A DNA stretch of 31,585 bases from UBA5336 sp964412785 (GTDB taxonomy: Bacteria > Pseudomonadota > Alphaproteobacteria > Caulobacterales > Hyphomonadaceae). Below the pieces are notes generated by a model. The model searched no databases, was not told the origin of the DNA, and saw only the letters and a list, made by a program, of their open reading frames with translations. This document shows positions 14,742 to 23,728 of this stretch, one piece after another. The translations under genes were made by a program, and so were the position numbers. The first letter of the stretch is position 1. The number at the start of each line of letters is the position of its first letter. Location of the stretch: the NCBI GenBank assembly GCA_964412785.1, contig CAYPQD010000026.1:1-31585 (forward strand). Direction: 5' to 3'.

Positions 14742-15146
14742 ATGAAGACATGGGCCATTCTCTGCGCCGGCACGCTGGCGGGCTGCGCCAGCACGGCCGG
14801 CAGTGTGCGCGATGCCGTCTCCAGCGCCCCTGACTGGTATGGCGAGCGGCGCAATGAAATCCTCGGCAAGGGCTATCCCGACATTTCCGTCGTGCCCGAT
14901 GCTTCCGGCGATGGCCCCAGCGCACGCGCGTTATTGGCCGATCGCCGCAAGGTTGCCCGTTCGGGCCGTGCCTTTGAGATCGCGCTGCCGCCTCTGCCTG
15001 AGGCGCTCGATATCGACACGATCACCGCTTGGGCGGCGGGCCAGCGGGCCCTGTTCGAGGCGGCCGACACGCCGGCGCGCCATCTCACCGACGGCGAGGT
15101 CCGGGCTCTGAAAGCGCAGGCGGTACCGCCGCGCGCGGCAAGCTGA
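14742..15146 (+). CDS. Small predicted lipoprotein, function unknown
   Basis: The 134-residue protein begins MKTWAILCAGTLAGCASTAG. This is a short basic start, a hydrophobic stretch and an LAGC lipobox with the modifiable Cys at residue 15, so export and lipid anchoring are expected. The mature part is Ala/Arg/Asp-rich with no domain I recognise. RRNEILGKGYPDISVVPD (about 36-53) is the most distinctive stretch. A GGAGG lies about 10 bases before the ATG. The stop is 20 bases before the aminotransferase start, so the two are likely co-transcribed. Confidence 0.75.
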   Translation: MKTWAILCAGTLAGCASTAGSVRDAVSSAPDWYGERRNEILGKGYPDISVVPDASGDGPSARALLADRRKVARSGRAFEIALPPLPEALDIDTITAWAAGQRALFEAADTPARHLTDGEVRALKAQAVPPRAAS

Positions 15147-15166
15147 ACGGGAGCGGCCGGCACGCC

Positions 15167-16369
15167 ATGACACCCGAATTCCACACGATCCGCCGCCTTC
15201 CGCCCTATGTCTTCGAGCAGGTCAACCGCAAGGCCGCCGAGCTGCGTGCGCGCGGCGCCGACATCGTCAATCTCGGCATGGGCAATCCCGACCTGCCAAC
15301 GCCGTCGCACATCATCGAGAAACTGGTGGAAACCGCCCGAAAGCCGGGCACCAACCGCTATTCCGCCTCGCGCGGCATTCCCGGCCTGCGCCGCTCGCTG
15401 GCCGCCTATTACGCCCGCCGTTTCGGCGTGACCCTCGACAAGGATCGGGAAGTCATCGCAACGCTTGGCTCCAAGGAAGGGTTTGCAAACCTCGCCCAGG
15501 CGGTGACGGCGCCGGGCGACGTGATCCTGGCGCCGAACCCCACCTATCCGATCCACAGTTTCGGCTTCATCATGGCCGGGGCTGTTATCCGCGCGGTGCC
15601 GGCATTGACGCCAGAGCAGTATCTCTCCGGCCTTGGCCATGCGGTGATGCACTCGGTGCCGGCGCCGACGGCGATGGTCCTTTGCTATCCCTCGAACCCG
15701 ACGGCGGCGGTGGTTGATCTCGATTTCTACCGCGACGCGGTGGCGTTCGCGAAACGCCATGACCTGTGGATCCTTTCGGATCTTGCCTATAACGAGATCT
15801 ATTTCGGCGACCCGCCGCCATCCATCCTTCAGGTGGATGGGGCAAGGGATGTGGCGGTGGAAACCACCTCCATGTCCAAGACCTATTCCATGGCCGGCTG
15901 GCGGGTTGGCTTCGCCGCCGGGAATGAGCGCCTGATCGCCGCACTCGGCAGGGTGAAGAGTTATCTTGACTATGGCGCTTACACACCGATCCAGGTAGCC
16001 GCCTGCGCTGCACTGGACGGCCCGCAGGATTGTGTGGAGGAGGCCCGGCAGATCTACCGGGTACGACGCGACGCGCTGGTGGAGAGTTTTTCCCGGGCCG
16101 GCTGGGACATCCCGGTTCCGGAGGCATCCATGTTCGCCTGGGCGCCGCTGCCGGCGGCCTGCCGGGAGATGGGCTCGCTCGCCTTCACGCTGGAGCTCAT
16201 TAACGAGGCGTATGTGGCGGTCTCGCCTGGCACCGGCTTTGGCGAGTATGGCGAGGGCTATGTGCGCATCGCACTGGTCGAGAATGAGCAGCGCATTCGC
16301 CAGGCCGCCCGCAATGTGAAGCGTTACCTGACCGAGAAGGCTGCGGCGGCGCGTACTGCGGCGGCCTGA
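15167..16369 (+). CDS. alaC: Class I/II PLP-dependent aminotransferase, AlaC-like
   Basis: The 400-residue fold-type I aminotransferase shows NLGMGNPDLPTPSHI (35-49), NRYSASRGIPGLRRSLAAYY, the YPSNPTA motif with Asn177, and SDLAYNEIYF with Asp205. The PLP lysine is Lys238 in TSMSKTYSMAGWRVGF. The family includes glutamate-pyruvate aminotransferase AlaC and related enzymes. In alphaproteobacteria this subtype usually lies directly before hom, as here, which suggests a role in alanine or aspartate-family amino-acid metabolism. Exact substrate is inferred. The start at 15167 agrees with the family start (FHTIRRLPPYVF). The upstream frame overlaps the lipoprotein gene. Confidence 0.9.
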   Translation: MTPEFHTIRRLPPYVFEQVNRKAAELRARGADIVNLGMGNPDLPTPSHIIEKLVETARKPGTNRYSASRGIPGLRRSLAAYYARRFGVTLDKDREVIATLGSKEGFANLAQAVTAPGDVILAPNPTYPIHSFGFIMAGAVIRAVPALTPEQYLSGLGHAVMHSVPAPTAMVLCYPSNPTAAVVDLDFYRDAVAFAKRHDLWILSDLAYNEIYFGDPPPSILQVDGARDVAVETTSMSKTYSMAGWRVGFAAGNERLIAALGRVKSYLDYGAYTPIQVAACAALDGPQDCVEEARQIYRVRRDALVESFSRAGWDIPVPEASMFAWAPLPAACREMGSLAFTLELINEAYVAVSPGTGFGEYGEGYVRIALVENEQRIRQAARNVKRYLTEKAAAARTAAA

Positions 16370-16470
16370 AGGCGCGGGCCGAGGGGGCGCATCACACCGC
16401 AGCGGACACTTGCCCGTTTCGCAGGCGTGGCCTAGTCGGGGCATGCAGGACGGAAGGGAAGGGACCGGCG

Positions 16471-17754
16471 ATGGCCGCACTGAGGCTCGGGATTGCAGGG
16501 CTTGGTCATGTCGGCTGCGGGCTGATCGGTCTTGTCGAGCGCCAGGCCCGGCTGCGTCTTCCCGGACAGGTCAGTGTGACCGGTGTGTCGGCGCGCTCGC
16601 GCTCGCGCAACCGCCCGGCTGCGATCGATGCCTACCAGTGGTTCGACGATGCCGCCATTCTGGCGGCGAGCCCCGACATCGATGTCTTCGTGGAACTGGT
16701 CGGCGGGTCTGACGGGCCGGCCAGGTTGGCCGTGGAAGCCGCGCTGCGGGCTGGCAAGCCGGTGGTGACCGCCAACAAGGCACTCATTGCCGAACATGGC
16801 CAGGCGCTGGCGGAGCTTGCCGAGGCGCAGGGCGTCGATCTCCTGTTCGAAGCGGCGGTAGCCGGCGGCGTGCCGGTGGTCCGGGTGATCCGGGATTCCC
16901 TTTCGGGCGTTGATATCACCCGCATTGCGGGAATCCTCAACGGCACATGCAATTTCCTGACGACAGAGATGCTCGCCACCGGGCGTAGCTATGACAGCGT
17001 GCTGGAGGAGGCGCAGAAGCTCGGCTTTGCCGAAGCCGATCCGACGCTCGATGTGTCCGGCATGGATGCCGCGCACAAGATCGCTATCCTGTCCGCGATT
17101 GCATTTTCTGCCGAGCTCGATTTCGCGCAGGTGGACGTCTGCGGTGTCGATGCGCTGACACTGCTCGACCTGCGTCTTGCAGACCGGCTTGGCTACCGCA
17201 TCAAGCTGATCGCAGAGGGCTTTCTCAATGGCGAGCACGTGACCTGCCGGGTGGCGCCGATGGCGCTGCCGGTATCCCATCCGCTGGCACGGATCGATGG
17301 CAGTCTCAACACCGTGCGGGTGTCAGGTGAGCCGCTCGGCGCGGTGACGCTGACCGGGCCGGGCGCCGGGGCCGGGCCGACCGCAAGCGCGGTCATGGGC
17401 GATGTCGCCAAACTGTTCAATCCGGGGGTGCGCTCCGCCTTTGGCCGGGCCGGTCACCACCCGATGCGCCGCTTTGTCCGTCCCGAGGCAAGCGAGACGG
17501 CGGCGTTCTTCCTGCGCGTGCGCCTCGCCGACGTCTCGGGCGCCCTGGCGAGCCTGTCGGAAACACTGGCAGGGCGTGAGGTGTCCATTGACAAGCTGCT
17601 GCAGGAGTCCGCTGATGAGGCGGGCGCTGCGCCGGTCGCCATCGTCACCCATCCTTGCGCCCGCTCTGCAATTGAAGCCGCGTGCGCGGACCTGCAGGCG
17701 CTCGACACGATTGTTGACGTGGCGCGCCGGATTCGTATCGAGACGGCAAGCTGA
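16471..17754 (+). CDS. hom: Homoserine dehydrogenase with C-terminal ACT domain
   Basis: The 427-residue enzyme reduces aspartate semialdehyde to homoserine, on the route to threonine and methionine. The NAD(P)-binding GLGHVG is at 10-15. VTANKALIAEHG has the conserved Lys103, and GILNGTCNFLTTEM is at 154-167. The substrate/catalytic region DVSGMDAAHKIAIL has Asp199 and Lys203. An ACT domain (FFLRVRLADVSGALASLSE, from about residue 343) suggests feedback control, typically by threonine. GGAAGGGAAGGG precedes the ATG. A 101-base gap separates it from the aminotransferase. Confidence 0.96.
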   Translation: MAALRLGIAGLGHVGCGLIGLVERQARLRLPGQVSVTGVSARSRSRNRPAAIDAYQWFDDAAILAASPDIDVFVELVGGSDGPARLAVEAALRAGKPVVTANKALIAEHGQALAELAEAQGVDLLFEAAVAGGVPVVRVIRDSLSGVDITRIAGILNGTCNFLTTEMLATGRSYDSVLEEAQKLGFAEADPTLDVSGMDAAHKIAILSAIAFSAELDFAQVDVCGVDALTLLDLRLADRLGYRIKLIAEGFLNGEHVTCRVAPMALPVSHPLARIDGSLNTVRVSGEPLGAVTLTGPGAGAGPTASAVMGDVAKLFNPGVRSAFGRAGHHPMRRFVRPEASETAAFFLRVRLADVSGALASLSETLAGREVSIDKLLQESADEAGAAPVAIVTHPCARSAIEAACADLQALDTIVDVARRIRIETAS

Positions 17755-17795
17755 CAACACAGTCGGGCCGGTGCCCGCATCCGGGAGGGACATCC

Positions 17796-18749
17796 ATGAC
17801 GAACAGCATTCTTATTCCGGCACTCGCCGACGCCATGGTGCGGGTGACCGAGAAGACGGCCATTGCAGCAGCCCGAGAGGCCGGACGCGGCGACGAGAAG
17901 CGCGCCGACCAGGTGGCGGTGGACGCCATGCGCCAGGCCTTCAATGGGGTCGATTTCAGGGGCCGCGTCGTGATCGGCGAGGGTGAACGCGACGAGGCGC
18001 CCATGCTGTATATCGGCGAGGAGGTCGGCACCGGCGATGGTCCGGAAATCGACATTGCGCTCGACCCGCTGGAGGGTACAACGCTGACCGCCAAGGCGAT
18101 GGCAAACGCCCTTGCGGTGCTCGCTATCGCGCCGCGCGGCGGCCTGCTGTATGCGCCCGACACCTATATGGACAAGATCGCTATCGGCCCTGGCTATCCC
18201 GACGGGGTTGTCGACCTCGATGAGAGCCCGGCCGCCAATATCCGCGCACTGGCCAAGGCGTCCGGCCGGGCCGTGGAGGAGATGACGGCCTGCGTTCTCG
18301 ACCGGCCGCGCCATGCCGAGATCGTGGAAAGCCTGCGCTCGGCGGGCGCGCGCATCCACCTGATCACCGATGGCGATGTCGCCGGCATCATCAACACGAC
18401 CGATCCGTCCACCGGCATCGACCTCTATGTCGGCCTGGGCGGCGCGCCGGAGGGCGTGCTGGCAGCAGCGGCGCTGAAATGCGTCGGCGGGCAGATGCAG
18501 GGGCGGCTGGTTTTCCGCAATGATGACGAGCTAGGCCGGGCCGAACGCGTCGGTATCACCGAGCTCGATCGCAAGTATGGTCTCGATGAGCTGGCCTCGG
18601 GAGAGACCGTGTTCTGCGCCACTGGGGTCACCGACGGCACCCTGCTCGACGGGGTGAAGCGCGGTGACGGCGTGGCGCGCACCCACACCCTGGTGATGAC
18701 CTCGGCCGATGGCACGGTGCGCCACATCCGCTCCACCCTGCGCGTCTGA
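17796..18749 (+). CDS. glpX: Class II fructose-1,6-bisphosphatase
   Basis: This 317-residue metal-dependent gluconeogenic phosphatase is of the GlpX family. Conserved parts are VVIGEGERDEAPMLYIGEEV (residues 58-77) and the metal-binding DPLEGTTLTA. Others are GPGYPDGVVDLDE, DGDVAGIIN, and GGAPEGVLAAAALKCVGGQM. Together with hom and recJ it forms the common alphaproteobacterial order aminotransferase-hom-glpX-recJ. A GGGAGGGA site precedes the start 41 bases after hom. Confidence 0.95.
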   Translation: MTNSILIPALADAMVRVTEKTAIAAAREAGRGDEKRADQVAVDAMRQAFNGVDFRGRVVIGEGERDEAPMLYIGEEVGTGDGPEIDIALDPLEGTTLTAKAMANALAVLAIAPRGGLLYAPDTYMDKIAIGPGYPDGVVDLDESPAANIRALAKASGRAVEEMTACVLDRPRHAEIVESLRSAGARIHLITDGDVAGIINTTDPSTGIDLYVGLGGAPEGVLAAAALKCVGGQMQGRLVFRNDDELGRAERVGITELDRKYGLDELASGETVFCATGVTDGTLLDGVKRGDGVARTHTLVMTSADGTVRHIRSTLRV

Positions 18750-18797
18750 CAGCAGGGCCCCGTGCGCCGGCCTGCCGACTCGTCTAGGGTCGGTGAA

Positions 18798-20597
18798 ATG
18801 AACGTTCCGGCGAACCAGCCCGATGACTGCCTGTTCGGCGTGAGCAACTCGCTTGGCGGGCGCTATTGGGTGAGCCGGCCGGCCGAGGATGGCACGGTCC
18901 GCGCGCTTGCTGCCGAGCTTGGCGGCAATGACCTGCTGGCCCGCCTGCTGGCGACGCGGGGCATCCGCGCGGGCAGTGTCGGAGCCTTCCTCACCCCGAC
19001 CCTGCGCGAGACCTTTCCCGACCCGTCCGCGTTCCGCGACATGGACGTGGCCGCCGCGCGCGTGCTGGAGGCCCTGCTCGCCGGCCAGCGGGTCACGGTA
19101 TTTGCTGATTACGATGTCGATGGCGGCACATCGGCGGCCATGCTGACGCGCTATTTCCGCGCATGGGGCCACGACCTTGGTCTCTATGTGCCCGACCGTC
19201 TGACGGAGGGGTATGGCCCTTCCCCGGAGGCGTTCCGCCACCTCAAGGGCGCCGGGCAGGACCTCGTCATCACGGTCGACTGCGGCGCCGCCGCTGGCGC
19301 GGCGCTGGCCGAGGCGCGCGATATCGCCCTGCCGGTGATCGTAATCGACCACCACCTGATGCCGACCCTCGACCTGCCGCAGGTGGCAGCGCTGGTAAAC
19401 CCAAACCGGCCCGACGACACGTCAGGCTGCGGCCACCTGGCGGCGGCCGGTGTTGTCTTCGTCTTCCTGGCGGCGATCAACCGGCTGGCGCGCCAGCGTG
19501 GCGTGGCGCCCGCGGGCGGCCTGCCGGACATCATGGCCTGGCTTGACCTGTGCGCGCTCGGCACACTGTGCGACATGGCCCCGCTGGAAGGGGCCAACCG
19601 TGCCTTTGTCCGGCAGGGGCTGAAGATTATGGCCCGGGGCGGCAATCCGGGCCTGCGCGCGCTCGCCGATGTCGCCGGCCTTGGCACGATCGAGAGCGTT
19701 TACCATGCGACCTTCGTGCTGGGCCCCCGCCTCAATGCCGGCGGACGGGTCGGCGATCCGTGGCTGGCAGCAAAGCTGCTTGCAAGCGATGACCGCGGCG
19801 AGGCGATCGCGCTGGCCGAACGCCTTCACGCCCTCAATGATGAGCGCAAGGCGGTGGAGCAGGCGATCCTGGAGGAGGCGACCGGGCAGGCCCAGCGCGC
19901 CCTCGACGCCGATCCGGAGCGCGGCATTCTGGTTGCGTACGGCGAGGGCTGGCATCCAGGCGTCATCGGTATCGTTGCCGGGCGGCTGAAGGACCGCTTC
20001 CACCTGCCAAGCGTGGTGATCGGCTGGGGCGCTGGGCTCGGGCCGGTGGCCAAGGGCTCGGCGCGTTCGGTGCGCGGGGTCAATGTCGGCGCAGCAATCG
20101 CGGCGGCGGCGAAGGAGGGCGTCATCCTGTCAGGCGGTGGCCATGCCATGGCAGGCGGGCTCAGCCTGCAACCCGATCAGGTCGACACGTTCGATGCGTG
20201 GATGTGCGATCACATGGCCGCGTTCGTTGCCGAGCGGGTGGCGGCCCGCGCGCTGGAGGTTGACGCGGTCGTGGCGCCCGGCGCGGCGACGCCGGCGCTG
20301 GTCGAGCAGGTCGCCGGGATTGGCCCGTTCGGGGCGGGCGCGCCCGAACCCGTGTTCGCGCTGTGCGACGTTGAGGTGCAGGGCGCACGGCGGATCGGCG
20401 CCAATCACCTGCGCTTCACCGCGACCGACACGACCGGCCGGCTGGCCTGCATCGCCTGGCGCCAGGGCGACACCGAGCTTGGCGAGGCGGTGCTGCGCGG
20501 CGGGCGGATGCATGTCTGCGGGCGTCTCAAGATTGACACCTGGAATGGCCGGGGGAGCGCGGAGATGGACGTGATCGACGCTACGCCCGCGCTGTGA
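18798..20597 (+). CDS. recJ: Single-stranded-DNA-specific exonuclease RecJ
   Basis: The 599-residue 5'-3' exonuclease acts in recombination and mismatch or base-excision repair. DHH-family motifs are clear: FADYDVDGGTSAAML (motif I, DYDVDG at 104-109), ITVDCGAAAG (159-168), and IDHHLMP with DHH at 184-186. LCALGTLCDMAPLEG and NAGGRVGDPWLAAKLL follow, and the DHHA1-type SGGGHAMAGGLSL segment comes late. A C-terminal OB-fold region follows. The start at 18798 is chosen over an ATG 12 codons upstream because the shared N-terminal core begins later; either is possible. Confidence 0.95.
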   Translation: MNVPANQPDDCLFGVSNSLGGRYWVSRPAEDGTVRALAAELGGNDLLARLLATRGIRAGSVGAFLTPTLRETFPDPSAFRDMDVAAARVLEALLAGQRVTVFADYDVDGGTSAAMLTRYFRAWGHDLGLYVPDRLTEGYGPSPEAFRHLKGAGQDLVITVDCGAAAGAALAEARDIALPVIVIDHHLMPTLDLPQVAALVNPNRPDDTSGCGHLAAAGVVFVFLAAINRLARQRGVAPAGGLPDIMAWLDLCALGTLCDMAPLEGANRAFVRQGLKIMARGGNPGLRALADVAGLGTIESVYHATFVLGPRLNAGGRVGDPWLAAKLLASDDRGEAIALAERLHALNDERKAVEQAILEEATGQAQRALDADPERGILVAYGEGWHPGVIGIVAGRLKDRFHLPSVVIGWGAGLGPVAKGSARSVRGVNVGAAIAAAAKEGVILSGGGHAMAGGLSLQPDQVDTFDAWMCDHMAAFVAERVAARALEVDAVVAPGAATPALVEQVAGIGPFGAGAPEPVFALCDVEVQGARRIGANHLRFTATDTTGRLACIAWRQGDTELGEAVLRGGRMHVCGRLKIDTWNGRGSAEMDVIDATPAL

Positions 20598-20665
20598 CAG
20601 TCCGGTGCGCACGACAGCGTGCGACAGCCTGTCCGGTTCCGCGGCCGCTGTGGTGCAGGGGCGAC

Positions 20666-20694
20666 TTGCCAGCCCCGGAGCGCCCCGCTATATC
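20666..20694 (+). promoter_or_regulatory. Candidate promoter for tRNA-Glu
   Basis: TTGCCA (20666-20671) and TATATC (20689-20694) are 17 bases apart. The -10 box ends 18 bases before the mature tRNA, so the transcript would have a very short leader, as stable RNA genes often do. The 115-base gap from recJ otherwise shows a CGCAC/GTGCG inverted repeat (20608-20623) and two GTCCGGT copies (20600 and 20631). Confidence 0.5.
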
Positions 20695-20712
20695 GCTCGC
20701 TCGCAACGGCGT

Positions 20713-20787
20713 GCTCCCTTCGTCTATCGGTTAGGACGCCAGGTTTTCAACCTGGAAAGAGGGGTTCGATTCCCCTAGGGAGTGCCA
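20713..20787 (+). tRNA. tRNA-Glu (anticodon TTC)
   Basis: The 75-base cloverleaf has a CCA end encoded in the DNA. Acceptor GCTCCCT pairs with AGGGAGT (first pair G-U). The anticodon stem CCAGG/CCTGG encloses loop TTTTCAA with anticodon TTC at 20746-20748. The T arm is GAGGGGTTCGATTCCCCT-like with a standard TTCGATT loop. It reads GAA and GAG codons. Confidence 0.97.
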
Positions 20788-20878
20788 ACCGTCGCTGTAG
20801 CTGACGCCAAATCTCCCTTTCCGCGATTGCGGTATGCTGGTTAATCTCCCCCGGAAAAATCTCAGGGAGGAGAACCCG

Positions 20879-22510
20879 ATGAGCGGCGGTATCTGGAATT
20901 TCGGCGATATCCTGGACGCGGTGGGCGAGGTTGCGGCGGCCGATGCGCCGGCGCTGATCCATGGCGAGCGGGTGATCGCCTGGCCGGACATGACGGCGCG
21001 CTCCAACAACCTGGCGCGAGGCCTGCGGGCGCGCGGCGCGGGCGCGGGCGACAAGGTCGGCTTCTACCTGCGCAACCGACCCGAATACATGGAAGCGGCT
21101 GCGGCCTGTTTCAAAGGCCGGCTGACCCATGTCAACGTCAATTACCGCTACCAGGACGACGAACTGGTCTACATCCTCGACAATTCAGACAGCGTCGCGG
21201 TGGTCTATGACGCGCAGTTCCGCAGCCATGTGGAGCGCGTGCGCGCCCGGCTGCCGAAAATTGCGACCTGGGTGGAAATTGGCGGAGCCGGCGACACGCC
21301 GGACTTCGCGGTGGCCTATGAGGCGCTGGCCGACGAGGGCGACGGCGCCCCCCTCGGCATCGAGCGGTCCGGCGACGATCTGCTCTTCCTCTATACCGGC
21401 GGCACGACGGGCATGCCGAAGGGCGTAATGTGGCCGCACAAGGTCTGGCGTGAGGCCAATCTCGACGCCCTGCGCCGCATCTATGGCTCCGCCCCCGGCA
21501 CGATGGACGAGCACCTCGCCTTCATGCAGGAGGCCGGCCGGTTGGTCCGCCAGATGCCGGCCTGCCCGCTGATGCACGGCACGGGACTCTTCACCGCCAT
21601 GGGCGCGATTCTGAATGGCGGTGCGGTGGTGACAATGGACACCGGCGGCTCGTTCAGGCCCGAAGCCCTCTGGGAGAGCGTGCAGCGCCATCGCGTCACA
21701 GCGATCGCGATTGTCGGCGATGCGTTCGCCAAGCCGATGCTCGCGGTCCTCGACGCCGAGCCCGGACGGTTTGACCTCTCCTCGGTCCAGTCGATCACGT
21801 CCTCAGGCGTCATGTGGAGCATGGAGGTCAAGCGCGGCCTCATCCGCCACATGCCGCAGGTCGCCCTGATGGACAGTTTCGGCGCATCGGAGGCGGTCGG
21901 CTTCGGCATGTCGGTGACGACCGCGGAAGGCGTCTCGGAGACGGCAAAGTTCACCATCGGCGAGACCTGCAAGGTGTTCTCAGAGGATGGCCGTGAGATA
22001 GAACCAGGCTCAGCCGAGCCGGGATTCATCGCCCGCGGCGGTGCGGTGCCGCTTGGATACTACAAGGATGACGAGAAGACGGCGAAGACCTTCCGCACCA
22101 TCAATGGCGAGCGTTATGCCATCCCTGGCGACTGGTGCACGGTCGCGGCTGACGGCACGCTGACCCTGCTGGGGCGCGGCTCCATCTGCATCAATTCCGG
22201 CGGGGAGAAAATCTATCCGGAGGAAGTGGAGGAGGTCCTGAAAGGCCATCCGGCGGTACGCGATGCCCTTGTGGTCGGAGTGCCGGACCCGCAATGGGGG
22301 CAGGCCGTGACCGCCATCGTGGAATGCCATGACGGCGAGACGGCCGACGAGGACACCCTGCGCGCCTTTGTGCAGGCGCGGCTCGCCCGGTACAAGGCGC
22401 CCAAGCGCGTCCTGTTCCGCGACAGCCTCATGCGCGCCCCGAACGGAAAGGCGGACTACAAGGACACGCGCGACTTTGCGCTGGCGGCGCTGGGCCTCCC
22501 CGGCGGGTGA
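20879..22510 (+). CDS. Acyl-CoA synthetase (AMP-forming)
   Basis: The 543-residue ANL-family enzyme activates a carboxylic acid with ATP and CoA. The phosphate-binding motif LYTGGTTGMPKGVMWPHK lies at 171-188 and DSFGASEAVGFG is the A5 region. GDWCTV holds the ribose-binding Asp, and GRGSICINSGGEKIYPEEVE is the hinge. The C-terminal PNGKADYK contains the catalytic Lys (about 524). The chain is shorter than long-chain FadD1-type enzymes. Similar proteins are annotated for medium-chain, steroid-side-chain or fatty acids, and the substrate here is open. A strong AGGGAGGAG site precedes the start. It is the first gene after tRNA-Glu. Confidence 0.92.
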   Translation: MSGGIWNFGDILDAVGEVAAADAPALIHGERVIAWPDMTARSNNLARGLRARGAGAGDKVGFYLRNRPEYMEAAAACFKGRLTHVNVNYRYQDDELVYILDNSDSVAVVYDAQFRSHVERVRARLPKIATWVEIGGAGDTPDFAVAYEALADEGDGAPLGIERSGDDLLFLYTGGTTGMPKGVMWPHKVWREANLDALRRIYGSAPGTMDEHLAFMQEAGRLVRQMPACPLMHGTGLFTAMGAILNGGAVVTMDTGGSFRPEALWESVQRHRVTAIAIVGDAFAKPMLAVLDAEPGRFDLSSVQSITSSGVMWSMEVKRGLIRHMPQVALMDSFGASEAVGFGMSVTTAEGVSETAKFTIGETCKVFSEDGREIEPGSAEPGFIARGGAVPLGYYKDDEKTAKTFRTINGERYAIPGDWCTVAADGTLTLLGRGSICINSGGEKIYPEEVEEVLKGHPAVRDALVVGVPDPQWGQAVTAIVECHDGETADEDTLRAFVQARLARYKAPKRVLFRDSLMRAPNGKADYKDTRDFALAALGLPGG

Positions 22511-22571
22511 CGGCGTTGCGGGCTGGCAGTCCCTTGCGCGCGCGGTCGTGACTATCCGGGCAACAGGCCGG

Positions 22572-22586
22572 AGGCGTCACACGCCT
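22572..22586 (+). terminator. Short hairpin after the acyl-CoA synthetase gene
   Basis: AGGCGT (22572-22577) and ACGCCT (22581-22586) pair around a 3-base loop. TTCATAAATTT follows, an A/T-rich stretch unlike its surroundings. This may be a weak terminator of the upstream gene. It may equally be part of the cold-shock leader, since it lies about 86 bases before that start. The rest of the 161-base gap shows nothing clear. Confidence 0.35.
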
Positions 22587-22671
22587 TTCATAAATTTCAC
22601 GAATGGCCTGCGGACACGGGATGACAAACCCGGCTGGCCTTCCTACCCTCTGAAAGGGGTATTTCAGGCTG

Positions 22672-23196
22672 ATGGTTCAACCCGTTAAACATGTCATGGA
22701 TTCAGAGGCGCCGGACCCGGTGCGCGTCATCGGACGCGTCAAATGGTTCGACACGAACAAGGGCTACGGCTTTATCGTTGCGCAGACCGCTCAGGGCGTG
22801 ACGATTGAGGACGACGTCATGCTGCATATTTCCTGTCTGAGGAAGTATGGTGAAGCGCATGCCGACGAGAATGCCCGGATCGTCTGCGACGCCATCGAGC
22901 GCGACCGCGGCTGGCAGGTGATCAATATCATCGAGATGGATCGTCCGCGCGCGGAGATCGCCCGCGAAGCGGGAATTGAACCGGTGTTCGAGCGGGTCAC
23001 GGTGAAATGGTTCAATGCCGGCCGCGGTTATGGCTTCGTGCAGCGGCTCGGAGAGAGCGAGGATATCTTCATCCACGCCGTCGTGCTGCGCCGGGTCGGC
23101 ATTGAGGAAATCGAACCGGGCGCGCTGCTGACGGTGACCATCGACCAGGGCGCGAAGGGCCAGCATGTCGCCCAGGTGAAGCCGCCATCGGGTTGA
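22672..23196 (+). CDS. Double cold-shock-domain protein
   Basis: The 174-residue protein holds two cold-shock domains. The first (about 19-90) has GRVKWFDTNKGYGFIV (21-36) and DVMLHIS. The second (about 108-171) has VKWFNAGRGYGFVQRL (111-126) and DIFIHAVVLRR. These are RNP1- and RNP2-like nucleic-acid-binding strands. A charged linker (about 91-107) joins them. Such two-domain proteins are typical of alphaproteobacteria and act as RNA chaperones or regulators. A GAAAGGGG site (22652-22659) supports the ATG at 22672; another in-frame ATG at 22696 is possible. It is upstream of the DUF192 gene with a 58-base gap. Confidence 0.93.
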   Translation: MVQPVKHVMDSEAPDPVRVIGRVKWFDTNKGYGFIVAQTAQGVTIEDDVMLHISCLRKYGEAHADENARIVCDAIERDRGWQVINIIEMDRPRAEIAREAGIEPVFERVTVKWFNAGRGYGFVQRLGESEDIFIHAVVLRRVGIEEIEPGALLTVTIDQGAKGQHVAQVKPPSG

Positions 23197-23254
23197 GGCG
23201 CTGCGTGAGCAAGCCGATTGCCGGAGCGTCCCGGCCCGGCTAGGACATGTTGCC

Positions 23255-23728
23255 ATGAAGAAGCATGTCCCCCTGGCGCCCGGCGCCTTCATTCTCGCCC
23301 TTGTGCTGATGGTCCTGCCGCTTCCGGCACTGGCGCAGGAGACCAGCCCGCTCACCATAGGGACCGCGGCCGGCAGCCATGATTTCAAGGTGGAGGTCGC
23401 CGACGAGCCGGACGAACTCTCCCAGGGCCTGATGTTCCGCGAGAGCCTTGATGAGGATGGCGGAATGCTGTTCGACTTTGGGTCCCCGCGTGAAGCCAAC
23501 ATGTGGATGAAGAACACGCTGATCTCTCTGGACTTGCTGTTTGTGGCGCCAGACGGCGAAATCCTCGCGATTACCCCCGGAGCCGTGCCGGGCTCACTGA
23601 GGCGGATCAATCCGGGCTTTCCGGTCAAGGGTGTTGTCGAACTCAAGGCCGGCACGGTTGACCGGCTCGGTATAGGGCCCGGCGACACGGTGATCCATCC
23701 GATCTTCGGCAATGCCGGCGGGGAGTGA
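23255..23728 (+). CDS. Secreted DUF192 family protein
   Basis: The 157-residue protein has a Sec signal peptide. The basic start MKKH precedes a hydrophobic core at 11-24, and the likely cleavage is after PALA at residue 27. The mature part carries the DUF192 pattern: ELSQGLMFRESLDEDGGMLF, then NMWMKNTLISLDLLFVAPDG, and FPVKGVVELKAGTVDRLGI. The biochemical function of DUF192 is not known to me. Its place after a cold-shock gene and before a thioesterase and tRNA-Pro is a gene order I recall from alphaproteobacteria. The last 17 bases overlap the next gene in another frame. Confidence 0.93.
   Translation: MKKHVPLAPGAFILALVLMVLPLPALAQETSPLTIGTAAGSHDFKVEVADEPDELSQGLMFRESLDEDGGMLFDFGSPREANMWMKNTLISLDLLFVAPDGEILAITPGAVPGSLRRINPGFPVKGVVELKAGTVDRLGIGPGDTVIHPIFGNAGGE

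Noticed and set aside
14873..16480. 535-codon minus-strand open frame opposite the aminotransferase gene
   Set aside because: It is an antisense shadow in GC-rich DNA. The protein has no recognisable domain, and the plus strand encodes a complete PLP enzyme with all motifs.
20731..21054. Minus-strand frame ending in a LGESNPSFQVENL string
   Set aside because: It is the complement of tRNA-Glu read as protein; the rest is antisense to the acyl-CoA synthetase.
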